64,000 bases of DNA, taken from contig OY821517.1 in assembly GCA_963682025.1 (NCBI GenBank), positions 296,055,344 to 296,119,343 of the forward strand. Reading direction: 5' to 3'. Positions 31,726 through 43,949 of this stretch are shown here, one piece after another; position 1 is the stretch's first letter, and every line of letters starts with the position of its first letter. This stretch comes from Cordilura impudica (Eukaryota > Arthropoda > Insecta > Diptera > Scathophagidae). The notes under the pieces are model-generated. The model was not told the DNA's origin. It did not search any database and saw only the letters and a program-made list of their open reading frames with translations. A program made the translations under genes and the position numbers.

Positions 31726-31979
31726 GTCGTTTAAGTTAAAGTCAAAGCGCCATCACACTCAATGGTCAGATCCTGTTCATCTGGCGCTCGACTTATAACT
31801 AATGAAGTCACACGAGTTTAAATACTCTCACTCTAATGGTACTCTCTATATGTTATGACAAATATTTACTTTGCATCAAAGGTAAAACATCCGTATGTTC
31901 TCTTTTTTCTACATCGTATTGTCGCGACAATATTTGCAAATTAATATTTACGAAAAGAAAACTCACTTATACTTGTTAA

Positions 31980-32463
31980 TCTACAATATTAATAGGCAAG
32001 GCGATTCCTTTTGACCTCGTCTATAATTTTAGTTATCAACCGTTGTTGAAAAAAATTATGCCATTTGAAAAGTATTAATTTACAGATGTGCACCATCTGG
32101 TAAATTTTTTTTGACTAATAATCATTTAAAGTTGCTACTAACACATACATAAAACACAGAATTAATTCAAAACTATACAATGCAGTGTGTGTGTTTATTA
32201 ATTGTGTTGAATTGTGAATTGGTTAAAATTGATTAGCATACCTTTAGGCTTTTATAAGATTATTTATTAACAAACCCATTTATATATCCTGTGAGTGTTC
32301 AGCACATATTTATAATGAAATTTTATGAATTTAATTTAAAAATTCACTATTTAATAAATTTTATTTAAAAAATTCATACATTTTTTATGTATACAGATAA
32401 AAAAAAAATATTGAAAGAAAAAAATTTGCCAGAATTTAAACTCGAATTTCTAGTGCTGGGCTC
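31980..32463 (-). mobile_element. Family B interspersed repeat, diverged
   Basis: Reverse-oriented: begins CTACAATATTAATAGGCAAG and ends CTCGAATTTCTAGTGCTGGG. The middle has GTTGCTACTAACACATACAT. More diverged than other copies and extended by AT-rich filler between 32230 and 32430. Confidence 0.6.
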
Positions 32464-32529
32464 TAATAGTAATAATTATTATCCTGCTGTTCTTGTTTTA
32501 CTGGTACACAGAGAAAATGTTATATGTAT

Positions 32530-32960
32530 CGTCCATTTTTATAACCTTTACCACTATGTGGTCAGGGTATAATGAATGAGTTTGTATTGATGTTGAACTG
32601 TTTCGTAACTGCATGCCACATATTAATAACGGTGCCCCTTAAATTTGGATATTGCTAATTTTGTTATATACTCAAAATATTTTTTCATTAAAATTAACTG
32701 ACAATTTATTTTAAAACAAATGCATGTACATATGTCTAAAACCCGGATTATCACATTTTTAGCTGAAGCCAAAGAATCTTTAAAAAAACATTAAAAAAAT
32801 TCAACTGCAAAAATATTGAAAAAATCGTTTTTATTTACTGATAGAAAATAAACTGAAAACCAACTTTAAAGAAAAGAAGTAAGAGTGTTAAATTCGGCTG
32901 GGCCGAATCTTTGATACACTCCACCTGCCTCTTAAACTCAATATTACAACCAACCACTTT
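32530..32960. mobile_element. Remnants of mini-me-like termini
   Basis: CTTTACCACTATGTGGTCAG with GGGTATAATGA at 32548-32578 is a reversed 3' hairpin of the family. AAGTAAGAGTGTTAAATTCG with the palindrome TTCGGCTGGGCCGAA at 32877-32910 is the 5' end of a related subfamily with a different palindrome sequence. Between them, AT-rich sequence of unknown origin; neither remnant is complete. Confidence 0.5.
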
Positions 32961-33334
32961 AAAACTGTTGTCGGTACTGAAATTTAAATTTCGAATACCA
33001 ATTAATTTTAAAGTTAAATGCTTTTCTTGTTGGCCTGTTTCTATTATAATTCCTTGTTATAAAAAACAATGATCGTGTCTTCTATAGAATGAATTCGTTA
33101 CTATTTTAAAAAGGGCATTATTTTTTTTTTACTAGAGTAGAAAACCCCCAATGAAATTCATTATATAACGCAGCCAGCATTATACCACCCAAAGTTTGAT
33201 CCGTATAAGAAAGTTTTGGGATAGTTGATGATAATAATAAAAAAAATCAACTGATTCTTGGCTAAAAATTTACAGATATTAATAGTAAAAAAAAACAAAT
33301 TTTAAAATATTTTTGTCTGAATAAGCTGGTAATT

Positions 33335-33862
33335 TTTAATTTTTAGTTTTCCATTTTCCATTTTTCATTTTTCTTTTTTCATTATTAATTTTAATTTCCA
33401 TTTTTCATTTTTCATTTTCCATTTTTCAAATTTAATTTTCCAAATTCCATTTATCATTTTTGATATTTAATTTTTATTTTTGATTTTTAATTTTTCATTT
33501 TCATTTAATTTATCAATTTTCATTTTCATTTTCCATTTTTTATTTTTGATTTTCAATTTTCATTTTCCATTATCCATTTATCATTTTTTGCTTTTCTTTT
33601 TTAATTTTTCATTTTTCATTTTCCAAATTCCATTTTTCATTTTTCATTTTTAGTTTTTCATTTTGCATTTTCCAATTTTCATTTTTCATTTTTAAATTTT
33701 CAATTTTCATTTTTCATTTTTCATTTTTAATTTTTAATTTTCCAATTTTAGTTTCTCATTTTTAAATTTTCAATTTTCGTTTTTCATTTTCCATTTTTCA
33801 TATTTCATATTTAATTTTTAATTTTTCAATTTTCATTTTCCATTATCCATTTTTCATATTTC

Positions 33863-33893
<31 letters not shown>

Positions 33894-34065
33894 CGCCATT
33901 TTTCATTTTCTATTTTTCGTTTTTCATTTTCCATTTTCCGCTTTTCATTTCTTATTTTCTATTTTCCATTTTTCTTGTTTCTTTTTGCGTTTTTCATTTT
34001 CCATTCTCCATTTTTCAATTTTCAGTTTTTATTTTTCATTTTCAATTTTTTATTTTCCAGTTTTA

Positions 34066-34097
<32 letters not shown>

Positions 34098-34325
34098 TTC
34101 ATTTTCCATTTTCCATTTTTCATTACTCATTTTTCATTTTCCATTTTTCATTATTCATTTTCCATTTTCCATTTTTCATTTTCCATTTTTCATTATTCAT
34201 TTTTCATTTTCCATTTTTCATTTTCCATTTTTCATTTTCCATTTTTCATTTTCCATTTTTCATTATTCATTATTCATTTTTCATTTTCCATTTTCCATTT
34301 ATCGTTTTCATTTATTTTTCATATT
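33335..34325. repeat. 1-kb TTTTCATTTTCC minisatellite
   Basis: About 990 bp made almost wholly of TTTTCATTTTCC and TTTTTCATTTTTCA-type units on the + strand, with almost no G. Homogeneous at the right (34060-34310), more diverged at the left. Long open frames rich in Phe, His and Ile exist in two frames here only because the units lack stop codons; they are not genes. Confidence 0.9.
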
Positions 34326-34659
34326 GGCGATGTTTTTATTATAACGTGTTAACGTTGTGGCAATAATACTACCATAGCTCACGGTAGTTATGTTTGTTGG
34401 TATGATTGCATCATTTTTTTTTGTGGCTTTTTTGAACTGTGAATGTTGTTGTACAACTATTATGTTCAACCACTAAAATATACAACAAACACACTGGGTT
34501 TTATTTTTTTTAGATGTGTCTACATATTTTTGCTCGTATCTAAGCGCAATGACTCCCGATTTAGCCCATTTTCAACATAAACCTGCTGGGAGTTATGGCA
34601 AATAATATTTATGTAACCTTACCCAGCAAAATGGTTTTTTTATGAATGAGCGTGATTTC

Positions 34660-35195
34660 AAATGACGGACGGACATCGCTACATCGACTCGAGCTGTGAT
34701 AAGGATCAATATATACTAGCAGATTCCAGCCCTCGAAATTCGAGTGCAAATTCTAGGAAGTTTTATTTTTTCATTAAATAAAGACTCTAGAGGTATGCTA
34801 ATCACTTATAGCCAATTCGCAAATCAGCACAAAAAACAAACTCATTTTTATTACAAACACATTAACAAATTTAATAAACACACACATAGCATTGTGTAAT
34901 TTTATGTATGTGTTAGTAGCAACTTTAAATGCAATTTTCTCAAAAAAAAGGAAAAAATTTAAAAATCTGTAAATCTGCAAAACGGCAAAAAAAATACCTT
35001 TCAAATAATATACGTTTGTTCAAAATCGGGATAAAAAGATAGAACAAAACATCGATGACAAGAAATCGCCTAGACTATTAATATTATAGATACTTTATGG
35101 GGTCGGAAATTAGTTTTTCGATGAGTTACAAATGGAATGACAAACCTATATATACCCTCTGCCATCTGCCTCTAAGGTGTGGAGGGTATAAAAAC
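34660..35195 (+). mobile_element. Second mini-me-like subfamily, split by a family B insertion
   Basis: Left part: GACGGACGGACATCGCTACATC and GATAAGGATCAATATATACT. Right part: ACTTTATGGGGTCGGAAATT to TATATACCCTCTGCCA and GTGGAGGGTATAAAA. These are the (GGAC)n block and terminal hairpin of a variant closer to the Drosophila mini-me sequences I remember. The family B copy (34718-35091) lies between them, with ACT present on both sides. Confidence 0.6.
34718..35091 (+). mobile_element. Family B interspersed repeat nested in mini-me-like element
   Basis: 374 bp, AGCAGATTCCAGCCCTCGAA to ATTATAGAT. The flanks read ...ATATACT and ACTTTATGG..., giving at most a 3-bp repeat (ACT). Confidence 0.75.
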
Positions 35196-35527
35196 GACCT
35201 CGTTGGTCAAAATCATACACGTACATTGCATAAAGTTTGAGTTGAAATAAATTTATATTTTAACAAATACTAAAAAAAACAAGAATAAAAGAATGAATAA
35301 CAATAAGTTTTGTAATTGAAAAAAAAAAAAAAAAAATAAATATATAAAAAAAAAAATTAAGTAAGAATACTATAGTCGGTCCAGACCGACTCTGCAATAG
35401 ACTATGCGACTATGCGTTTAGATAATTGAATTTAGGTCCACCAATTGGTTATAAAAAATAAGCATAAACCAGATCTTGGTGGAATTTTTATTCATTAATT
35501 TGCCAGATCTGAAAAAGTTATTGAATA

Positions 35528-35943
35528 ATCGTTGCCCTAGATATCTAAGGCGCCGCTGCTTCGGTCCTGGACATATGCACAAACATTGCACTGGCTCCTC
35601 ATCGTCTACATCCATACAGCTCCGCATTATTACACAGTGTTCAGCGAGTACTCCTATAAGTAGGCTGATTGTCCCTTTACCAAAACTAAAGTGTGCTTTC
35701 ATTCTCCTTGGATTAGGCAAGGGCTATAAAATGTGGGATATTCCACCTTGTGTCCACCTTGTCCTTAATTCAACTCTTCCTTAATGCCTCTTCAGTTAGA
35801 TTCGACAGCTCGGATAGAGGGATTCTAATATCAGTGTCCATCGTCCCGCTCAAAGAGTCTGAGCTCTTCCGCGTACACTCGTCAGCCAGCTCGTTTCCTT
35901 TGACCCCACTATGTCCTGGAACCCATATTAGCCCCATCGGGAA
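35528..35943 (-). pseudogene. Non-LTR retroposon (LOA/I type) fragment, C-terminal end
   Basis: On the - strand: WVPGHSGVKGNELADE (RNase H end), then RSCMDVDDEEPVQCLCICPG and PKQRRLRYLGQRLFNNFF. Same family as 27237-28325, which shares GGAACCCATAT and the GACAGCTCGGAT block. The Cys/His-containing tail after RNase H is typical of this retroposon group. Frameshifted and truncated. Confidence 0.7.
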
Positions 35944-35949
35944 CTATTG

Positions 35950-36330
35950 ACCCGATTCACATATCAAAATCAAATTAGTTTTTATGTACTGTGGAAGGTT
36001 TAATGAATAGTCTGGTTAGATTTGAATTAGTGGGCGTGGTCCCTATCATACATAGCTCCACGCAAAATGATTTATTGGAGAATGTAGGGACGGCCCCCAG
36101 GATTCTGAAACTGGCCCTTGCTCTTTTCATTAAATTTCCGATAACATTTTGACAAAGATGTGGCTCTATCTCACCGATGACGCCCCGTATCTCGATCTGA
36201 GCTCCGAAATAGCTTTAGGTTTATTCATATAGACCTGATATTTCAAAAAGCCGAAAAGAATGAAGGCGTTAAATTGCACGTTCTTGATAGCCTTTTATTG
36301 CGATTTTCGGACTTAGAGGGCTTCGACTAA
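35950..36330 (-). pseudogene. mariner-like transposon fragment 1
   Basis: About 85% like the better fragment at 37026-37560 by eye. It contains the coding end only (on the - strand, toward the family's 'YVNKPQAISKLR') and non-coding 3' sequence; catalytic residues are absent. Confidence 0.6.
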
Positions 36331-36959
36331 GAACTGTTCTTTATGGTTTTTTTGGACTACTGATTAATGTACTATATGTAATAAACTCACATAAGTCCAA
36401 TTTGACTGAGATCTATATGGTAAATTGGATCGTATGGCATTTTAAGCCGTTCTCATTGGAGTCATTTGTATGGGGATTAGCTTCGATTTTCAGCAATTTC
36501 AATTTCACCAAATTTCATAAAAGTTCATCAAAATATAGGCATATGTGGTACTTGTACATTGATTGCAATATTTACTTGGATAAACAGACGGACGGACAGG
36601 CAGTCGGACGACTGAGAAAGTGATTTTGCGTCGATCGGTGTAATAAAAGATGTATCTGGATCAAATTTTTTTGGTACATCGGCACAAACTTATTGAACCA
36701 TGACCAACATATTGGTATACGAGTTACAAAGATGAAAAATAGCTTTCTTCGACTAAAATCCTAGTCTAAGAAAAAAGAAAAAAAACTATATATGGAATTG
36801 GAAAGGAGAAGAAGTTTCAATTTATTTTCAAGCACGTACATCTCAAAATATCGACCAATTATGGAAAAACCCCAAATACTCCATTGTTCCATGCAGTACA
36901 ATTAAGTTGACATGTAACTGTAATTGTAGCCGTAATTTTTTCGAAAAAAATTTTAGTTT

Positions 36960-37600
36960 TCCTCAATTTCGGAGCTTTGAGAGCAGCACTGACTATCCAA
37001 AAAAATATTACTGGTCGTTGAATATGTAGAATCGGGAACTATTGAACCGATTCACATATCAAAATAAAATTATTTTTTATGAATTGTGGAAGGTTTAATG
37101 AATAGTCTGGTTAGGTTTGAATTAGTGGGTACCTATCATAAATAGCTCCACACAAAATGATTTATTGGGGAAAGTAGGAACGGCCCCCCAAGGTTCTGAA
37201 AACAGGCCCTTGCTCTTTTCATTAAATTTCCGATAAAATTTTGACAAAGATGTGGCTCTATCTTACAGATGGCGCCCTGTATCTCGGTCTGAGCTTTGAA
37301 ATAGCTTGAGGTTTATTCACATAGACCAGATATTTCAAAAAACCGAAAAAAAAGAAATTGCACGGCGTTAAATTGTCCGATCTTGACGTCCATCGGAATT
37401 TCGGGTGATGGTTTTGTCTGGTAATCGTGGGCCAATAACGCAATTGATTCATGTGCGGTATGGCAGACGGGGCCGTTCTGCTGAAACAACATGTCGTTCA
37501 GACCCATACCATCCACTTGTGGCTACAAGAACTCTGTTACAAGAACTCCTGTAACAAATGGTATTCTCAGCCTTTATAGTGAATTTTTATCATGATTGCC
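36960..37600 (-). pseudogene. mariner-like transposon fragment 2 beside a retroposon scrap
   Basis: 36960-37022 matches the retroposon at 27700-27752 (GAGCTTTGAGAGCAGCA, AATATTACTGGTCGTTG). From 37026 the - strand reads LNDMLFQQNGPVCHTAHESI, then a frameshift and YVNKPQAISKLRPRYRAPS. The 'QQDGA.CHTA' motif of mariner-type transposases is intact except that the catalytic Asp is Asn (QQN). The 'WPPRSCDLTPLDFF' region is degraded. Confidence 0.65.
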
Positions 37601-38277
37601 GATTGCCGATTTGGTACTCTTTATATAGTTAATAGTAAACTTCTTCCGAAAAAAATAAAGCAAAAAAACTGCTCATATATTTTTGTTATTGCCATTTTCG
37701 GAGTTTGCGGAACAAAACAAATCAATAAGATAGCAAAGAAGAAAATCTATTGGATAAAAAAACATTTTTAAACGAAAATTCTTTTTACCTAATAATATTT
37801 TTCTAGCGGTAACTGATTAAGGCCCATTTATACGATACCACTCAGCCGTATGATTTTTCGAAATAAAAATCCGATGAAATTCATCGAACCGTCATAAAGT
37901 CGCACCGACATTATTTCTTCATAATTAGGCCATTTACACCATCACACTCGAGTCTTATGAAAACAGCTGTTTAGAAAAACATACAAATTTATTTTGAAAT
38001 TTATAATTTATTTCTTTGTTTTTGTTTACCTTTTTTTTTAATATTACCAAAAAACAACTCTGGTCTGATGAAAATGAAAAGTTTTTAGAAATGTTTCTAA
38101 AACCATCGGACTTCGAAAATAAATTCCTTCATAATACTCGACTTTTTGACAGGTCGTGTTACAAAGTATGATAGTGTAAACTGGCCTGTATTAAACGTTA
38201 CTTCATTTTACTCGTTAACTTTTCAAGTTATTCAAATAAACAAAAAAAATGTCGCATTTACGCAAATAATTTTAAGT
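37601..38277. other. Unassigned stretch with a possible MITE (37930-38190)
   Basis: TAGGCCATTTACACCATCAC at 37926 faces GATAGTGTAAACTGGCC at 38168; the complement of the latter is GGCCAGTTTACACTATC. This would be a ~260-bp element with ~20-bp imperfect inverted ends. A related GGCCCATTTATACGATACC occurs at 37831. No coding signal. Confidence 0.35.
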
Positions 38278-38682
38278 AGCAGATCCCAGCCCTCGAAATT
38301 CGAGTTAATTTTTTCTAGGAAATTTTATTTATTCATTTAATAAATTATTTTATAAGAGCCTTAAGGTATGCTAATAAATTTTAGCCAATTCACAATTCAT
38401 CACTAATTATTGTTGCCATCGTCATTATTTTTTTATGTCCAAAATTATTTTTGTCGTTATTGTCGTTATGGGTTTATGTCCAAAATTATTTTTCAATTCA
38501 ACACAAGGCTTTTAGCAAACGCAATTTACTACAAAAAAATGTAAAAATATTAAAATTTGTAAATCTAGTGGACACCTAAAAAGAAATACCTTTCAGCTGA
38601 GGGATGTTTGGTCAATATAAGATTAAAACTGACAAACTTACATCGGTCACAAGAAATCGCTTTGCGTTTTAATATTAGAGAT
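38278..38682 (+). mobile_element. Family B interspersed repeat, diverged
   Basis: AGCAGATCCCAGCCCTCGAA to TTAATATTAGAGAT. It contains the same extra block as the long copy at 5664 (GGTTTATGTCCAAAATTATT), so the two form one subfamily. Confidence 0.6.
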
Positions 38683-40045
38683 ATGTACCTTAACATTTAT
38701 TTTGTCGGAAATTATAAAAAAAAAAATTGCACCCATCAAGAATAATCGTATAGTATTTAAGTACAGGGTTTTTACGCAATAGTAAAAAAAACTTATTATC
38801 TTCCATGTTTGGTCTCTTTAATTTGAAAAAATATTCCCCTCAGCCACCAGAATATTTTAAAAAAATTTGTGAACTTTTTCCAAAACTTTTTTGGGAAGAT
38901 ACGAACATCCTTAACTTGCTTACTTATTATTTTTTAATATAACTCATATGCTTTTGGACCAGCTCATTTACAATTTTAAACTATTAATTTTTTTTTAGGT
39001 TTTTTCTCTGGTCTCAATAACAAACCCCACCGAATTTAGGTTGCATATCGTATTTTGAAAGTTTGCTCAATAATAATATACAAAGAAAAATAGTTGGTAA
39101 TTAAGAATGTATACCTAATTTGTTAACTTGAAATGTTAACATTAAACATATCATGTTTATTTGTACAGGGAATTTTTATAATCATATTTATTTGTACAGG
39201 GAATTTTTATAATTGAATATATATTTTATTTCCTTAACTTTTTCTGTGAGCCTTAAGAAACACTTACTTTTATCGCTTATAAACATTCAGTAAATATGAA
39301 AAAATATTACAGCTTAAATGTTAAAGAAAACAAAAAAATCGTTAACATTAGTTTATTAATAAAGGGTTCTATATGAAATACAACAACCCATTACTACTAA
39401 CAATAAATAATGATACCTAACAATCAACTCTAAGGATGTACAACAATATAATTAAACATAGAAAAATAATTTATCGAACAACCACAACTTGTCTTAGTTG
39501 AAAAAATAAATAGTTATATATTTATGTGATTTCTATAAATTTCAGTTATTTAGTATTTCAACAACAAAATTACTAAATTCTTAACATTAGTACAAGTTTT
39601 AACCTAAAACATGCTTGGCCAATCTGCAGCTCAACTACATTTACTTAACACCTTTACAAAGCCTTTGACAATTTCATATAATTTTCTTCTTAATTAATTA
39701 ATCTTTTTCATACTGAATATTTAATAACTTTTAGTTAATGAAACTAACCTACATAACAGTTGATATTATGATAATGTATGTTAAATAGTCCATAAATGTT
39801 TAAATTGTGTATATTATTTGTAAATTGTATTTTATTTAAATGAATTTATTAATTAATTACAAAATGTCTAAAGCAGACTTAATGAAATTTGGTTATTCTG
39901 TATAAATATTTAATTACAATAAGTGTTATTTCATTTACATGTACAATATTATTAATTACTAACAATATTTAATTCATTTGTATTAGAGAGGTTTACGTAT
40001 GGGCCATTCCATGCCAAATTTACAAGTCACTCAATCCGATTTTTT
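38683..40045. other. AT-rich stretch, nothing recognised
   Basis: No gene. One short direct repeat: TTTATTTGTACAGGGAATTT occurs at 39148-39179 and again at 39187-39206. GGGCCATTCCATGCCAAATT at 39999 may be the end of another element. Confidence 0.45.
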
Positions 40046-40049
40046 TTTT

Positions 40050-40377
40050 TTTCATTAAATAAAGACCATAAAGGTATACTAATCAATTATAGCCAATTCA
40101 CAAACCAACACAAAAAACAAACTCATTTTTATTACAAACACATCAACAAATTTAATAAACACACACACATAGCATTGTATAATTTTATGTATGTGTTAGT
40201 AGCAACTTAAAATGCAATTTACACAAAATAAAGAAAAAACTTTAAAAATCTGTAAATCTGAAAAAACGGCTAAAAATAAATACCTTTCAATTAATATACA
40301 TATGGTTAAAATCGGGATAAAACGGTGGAACAAAACATCGGTCACAAGAAATCGCCTAGCCTTTTAATATTAAAGAT
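40050..40377 (+). mobile_element. Family B interspersed repeat, 5'-truncated
   Basis: Starts at TTCATTAAATAAAGACCATA, lacking the AGCAGATTCC palindrome; a T12 run replaces it. (CA)n at 40160-40171; ends TTAATATTAAAGAT. Confidence 0.65.
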
Positions 40378-40604
40378 GAGATTTTACCATATTTTTTTAA
40401 TATCATTAAATTTTCATTTATTTAGTTTTTAAAGTTTGTTAGAATCACTATTATTTTTAGCTGGTACAAACATTTTAAATTTTAAGTCTCCTAAGTTGTA
40501 ATGCCAACTTTTTTTTAACAAAAAGCGCAAAATTAGAATGAAGCGAAAAGTGCTAAAAAGCGCTAACATTTGATATTACTTTTTAAGTGTACATCAATAA
40601 AAAA

Positions 40605-40656
40605 ACAAGTAACAAAATTAAGGTTGGTCTAGATCCTATACCATGCATTTAAGGAC
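40605..40656 (+). mobile_element. mini-me/DINE-like element, left part split by the 11-kb transposon
   Basis: CAAGTAACAAAATTAAGG, TTGGTCTAGAT and CCTATACCATGCATTTAAGGAC match the family 5' end. The sequence resumes at 51720 with GGACCCTATCTCTTAGGTCC. The missing piece is exactly the large inverted-repeat element, so the pre-insertion site can be read. Confidence 0.8.
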
Positions 40657-40776
40657 CACGGTATGCTTGAAATGTTTTAAATAAAATTTTTTACCAGGTT
40701 GAAATTTTTTCATGCAATCGATGAATAACCTTATTTTGATGAATTCTGGTTAGTTTTAAAAAATCGGTAGAGCCGT
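40657..40776 (+). repeat. 11-kb transposon, left terminal inverted repeat
   Basis: 120 bp, complementary to 51600-51719 with about 12% mismatch. Shared blocks: GCTTGAAATGTTTTAAAT, TTTTACCAGGTTG, TTATTTTGATGAATTCTGGT and AAATCGGTAGAGCC. Weak similarity may continue for ~30 bp inward. Confidence 0.88.
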
Positions 40777-41634
40777 TTTTTTTTTTAATTTTAAAATATA
40801 ATTGTGGTGATTTTTTGTAAATGTTGTGATAAAAAAACGCTTGTTTGAGGCTGACTCACATGATATTACTTTCAAAATCCGACTTACACCATTTCGAAAT
40901 TAATTAAGTATACATAATTCAATAGTTACAAATTAATTTTCATTTGTGCCATGAGTTTCTTACATAATACTTTGTGCACAGATAATTTATAATTATATAT
41001 GTATTATAATTAGCAATATGCCAAAATTGACTTTTTGCGAAAAAGAACTTTTTTATTGTTGAAAATGGTTCTTTAGGGTATCAGAAGCAACGTTTGTCCC
41101 GCGACTTTTTTATAGTTCCGTTATTTACAAAATTACAGTTATTTTTAGGTTCTTGAAGAAAATCAAAATTTTGACCATTAAATTTCCAGAATTCGACCAA
41201 ATGTTGTTTGGCAACTTTGTAGAAAATCATATGGCGAGTACTTTTGCAGAACATATGAACTCAAAATATTTGCAAATACAGGGCGTTTTGATGCACTTTT
41301 CAAAAAAAATGAATTTTACGCCATGTAGCGGCAATAATTTGTACTAACAAAATTCAACAATTAGAAAGGTAATTTAAATACCTTTCCAACAAAAAAAAAA
41401 AAACAACTTCAAAATCAGATGAAAAATAAGCGAATGAGAAAGAAAAGATCTATAAGGTAATGAAATAGTACCAAATTTATATTAAAATATGTGTAACTTT
41501 TATTAAATTGCTCATTAAAGTTTACATTTTAGTTTTGCGAAAAAAAATTTAGTTATTTTACTAGAATTGTATTTAACAGAAATCTTTATTATTTATACTT
41601 TTAAAAACATCAATTTATTTTATTATTTAAATTT

Positions 41635-43532
41635 TTAGAGATCTACATAAGAGTGCAAATTCTTTAGCTTTTCTTTGTGTTGGGACTCTAAATCCAAATT
41701 TTCTGTTTGCCAAACTTTTTCACCGTGATATTTATAATTTAAACCTCTCAACATGTTTATTTGCTTTTTAAGAATTTTTATCCGATTACTCTGTACATCG
41801 ACATAAGATAGTTCATTTAATAAATTAAATAATTCCACAGGCTCATTCTCCATCTCTTCCAATCTCTTTATTCGTTCCTTAGCATTCCATTTTTTATTTT
41901 CCTGAAAAACCTTTTTCATTATTTTCACACCATTTTCCATATCTTTCTTCGTTGGATAGAACTGCAAAATATCGAAAAGGAAGTGAATGCATTTGTTTTG
42001 CCGGGCCTTTACTTGCTGACATCTGGTGTATATTTCTTTATGAGGTGCCATATCCTCGTTCCTCTTCGCCATCGCAAACACTCTCTCCACATTGATATTA
42101 CTGTGGAATGAGTATACATCATCTACAGGTCTATCGATATATCTTTTTAACATTGAATCTTTCGCAGCCGCTAAAACCGTTTGGAAAATGTTAACATCTT
42201 TTTTCAAATTTACAGTAAGCAAATTAAGCTTGTCTGTGTTAAACGCAAATTGAAATTTGTGGGGAATTAAATTTAAGAACGATGTTTTATTTATTTCTTC
42301 GAACTCTAAATATTCAAATATTTGATACAGCACATCCTTGAAAGTAAGATGATCACAAGCAACAATTGATTTACAAGTGCTAATATGTTTTAGTGGTTCA
42401 ATGCAAGCTGCGTGGATAAGTACACAGACTTCAAGTTGATACAGAAAATTGGTGTCTGTAATATAATCATGAATCATTTTCGCATCAGTGTACGCTTCAG
42501 GATATTTTTGCACAAACTGAAATAGCAAATCTTTCAATTGCAATATTTGCCAAGCTAAATCAGATAAAAACATGAACCTGTGGCCTGCCAAATCACCAAT
42601 GCTTTTTGGGTGGGAAATTTCCATTTCGGTCTGAAAGTTTCTGAAATCAGCGGATATAGGGTATTAAGCAGCATTTTTTAAATTCATAACTTTTGCAATG
42701 TTTTTGATTTTGGAAACGAACTCATTGCAAGTATTACTGAGTGCTTCAATGGTGTGTTTGGAAACATTGTTAGAGGCATGTACAAAGCAGCCCTTTAATT
42801 GCAATTCTTTAAGCACTGCCAATTCACTTTCGTTCGCGAGTTTCAGTCTCTCTGCACTAAGCAATTTATTAAAGGCAGCGGAAGTTGCAGCACTGTCAGC
42901 AAGGCATGCCTCTATTTTCATCAAAAATTGTTTTTTTTAATTTCCTGCAGAATGCAAGAGTTTGTCCATTCTATTTAAACAGCTGAGCAACACCTGCAAC
43001 TGATAATGTGTTCCTTTTGTATGTACTTTTTCAATTCCGATTAAAATTTCATGGAATTCGTTCTCCATTATGGCCGTTAAAAAAAAGCTTGAAGTTTATG
43101 CACTCCCATAGTTGTCTCGTCATGATGGAGAGTAAAGTTGTTACCATTTTTCAGTATTTGTTCTAGCATTTTAGCTGTTGATAATTCAACCAAATAATTA
43201 AACTTATCCTTTAATCGAAAAATTGTTCTAAGGGAAGTACTTCTGTTAAAAAGCCGCATTACTTCCACGATTTTAGTATAACTGACTGGCATTTCCAACA
43301 TTTCGTAATCAAATTTCCGTAGCACTGTTCTTCCTTCAAGAGGACCTTCTACTTCGTTTAAAAATTCAAAAATTTTATCTTTATCGTAAGTACACAGCGC
43401 ATTTATATTTTTAACCATAAAAAGTTTAAAAAAGTCAAACACATCACTATTTTTCAAACCATTTGTCCATTTTAAATGACTGTAAGTATCTTTATATAAA
43501 CAATTTAAAGAAGCTTTACAAATTTGATACAT
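41635..43532 (-). pseudogene. Second gene of the 11-kb transposon, unrecognised RNase-H-like candidate
   Basis: About 630 codons on the - strand, broken by a frameshift in a T8 run near 43078, a stop near 42943 and another at 42664. Joined readings: NNFTLHHDETTMGVHKLQAF; FLTAIMENEFHEILIGIEKV; IEACLADSAATSAAFNKLLS; KGCFVHASNNVSKHTIEALS; IGDLAGHRFMFLSDLAWQIL; NINVERVFAMAKRNEDMAPH; and a Lys/Glu-rich coiled-coil-like end (NRIKILKKQINMLRGLNYKY). HHDETT, then ADSAAT, then a CxxHxSN-type block resemble the acidic positions of DDE/RNase H transposase-like proteins found in aphid and cnidarian genomes as I recall them. That is suggestive only. It could be an accessory protein, a second transposase, or the gene of a separate nested element whose borders I cannot see. 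Confidence 0.5.
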
Positions 43533-43949
43533 TTTTAAACAATTTTTAAAGAAAACAGAATTGGAAAAAAATTAAAAAACCACTTTCTTTTTACTTGACT
43601 TTCAGTTAATCAATTAAAAATAAGTTATAAAAGATAATAACAAATTATTATCGTTGCACCTATGCAATAATTAGCATGCAATTCTGATATTATTGATCAC
43701 ACTAATAAAAATGCTCTTATCAATTATTTGTATATTCTAAGAGAGTAAATAGGAGTAAATCAGTAAAAAATGTTCTAAATAAAAGCATTGATACAAAGAA
43801 AAACAATAAAAAAAACAATAACTTAAAAAACTTGTAACGGACTATTTACAATGAAATAATTTGAGGAAGACAAGGTAATGACAACTTTTGAATGTTATCA
43901 ATTTTATTGAATTATTGAAAGTGAAGTAAACGACTGTTGACGTTTATTT

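Larger units (their letters stand above)
35358..36722 (+). mobile_element. mini-me/DINE-like element interrupted by retroposon and mariner debris
   Basis: 5' part 35358-35524 with AAGTAAGAATACTATAG and the palindrome GTCGGTCCAGACCGAC; 3' part 36333-36722 with TTTGGACTACTGATTAATG, a short (GGAC)n at 36588-36600 and a degraded end. About 150 bp of the family consensus are missing at the junction, so the interruption replaced sequence and did not simply insert. Confidence 0.6.

Noticed and set aside
33975..34352. Open frames of ~120 codons rich in Phe, His, Ile and Ser
   Set aside because: They are translations of the TTTTCATTTTCC minisatellite, open in two frames because the unit lacks stops. 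No protein conservation is possible to argue.
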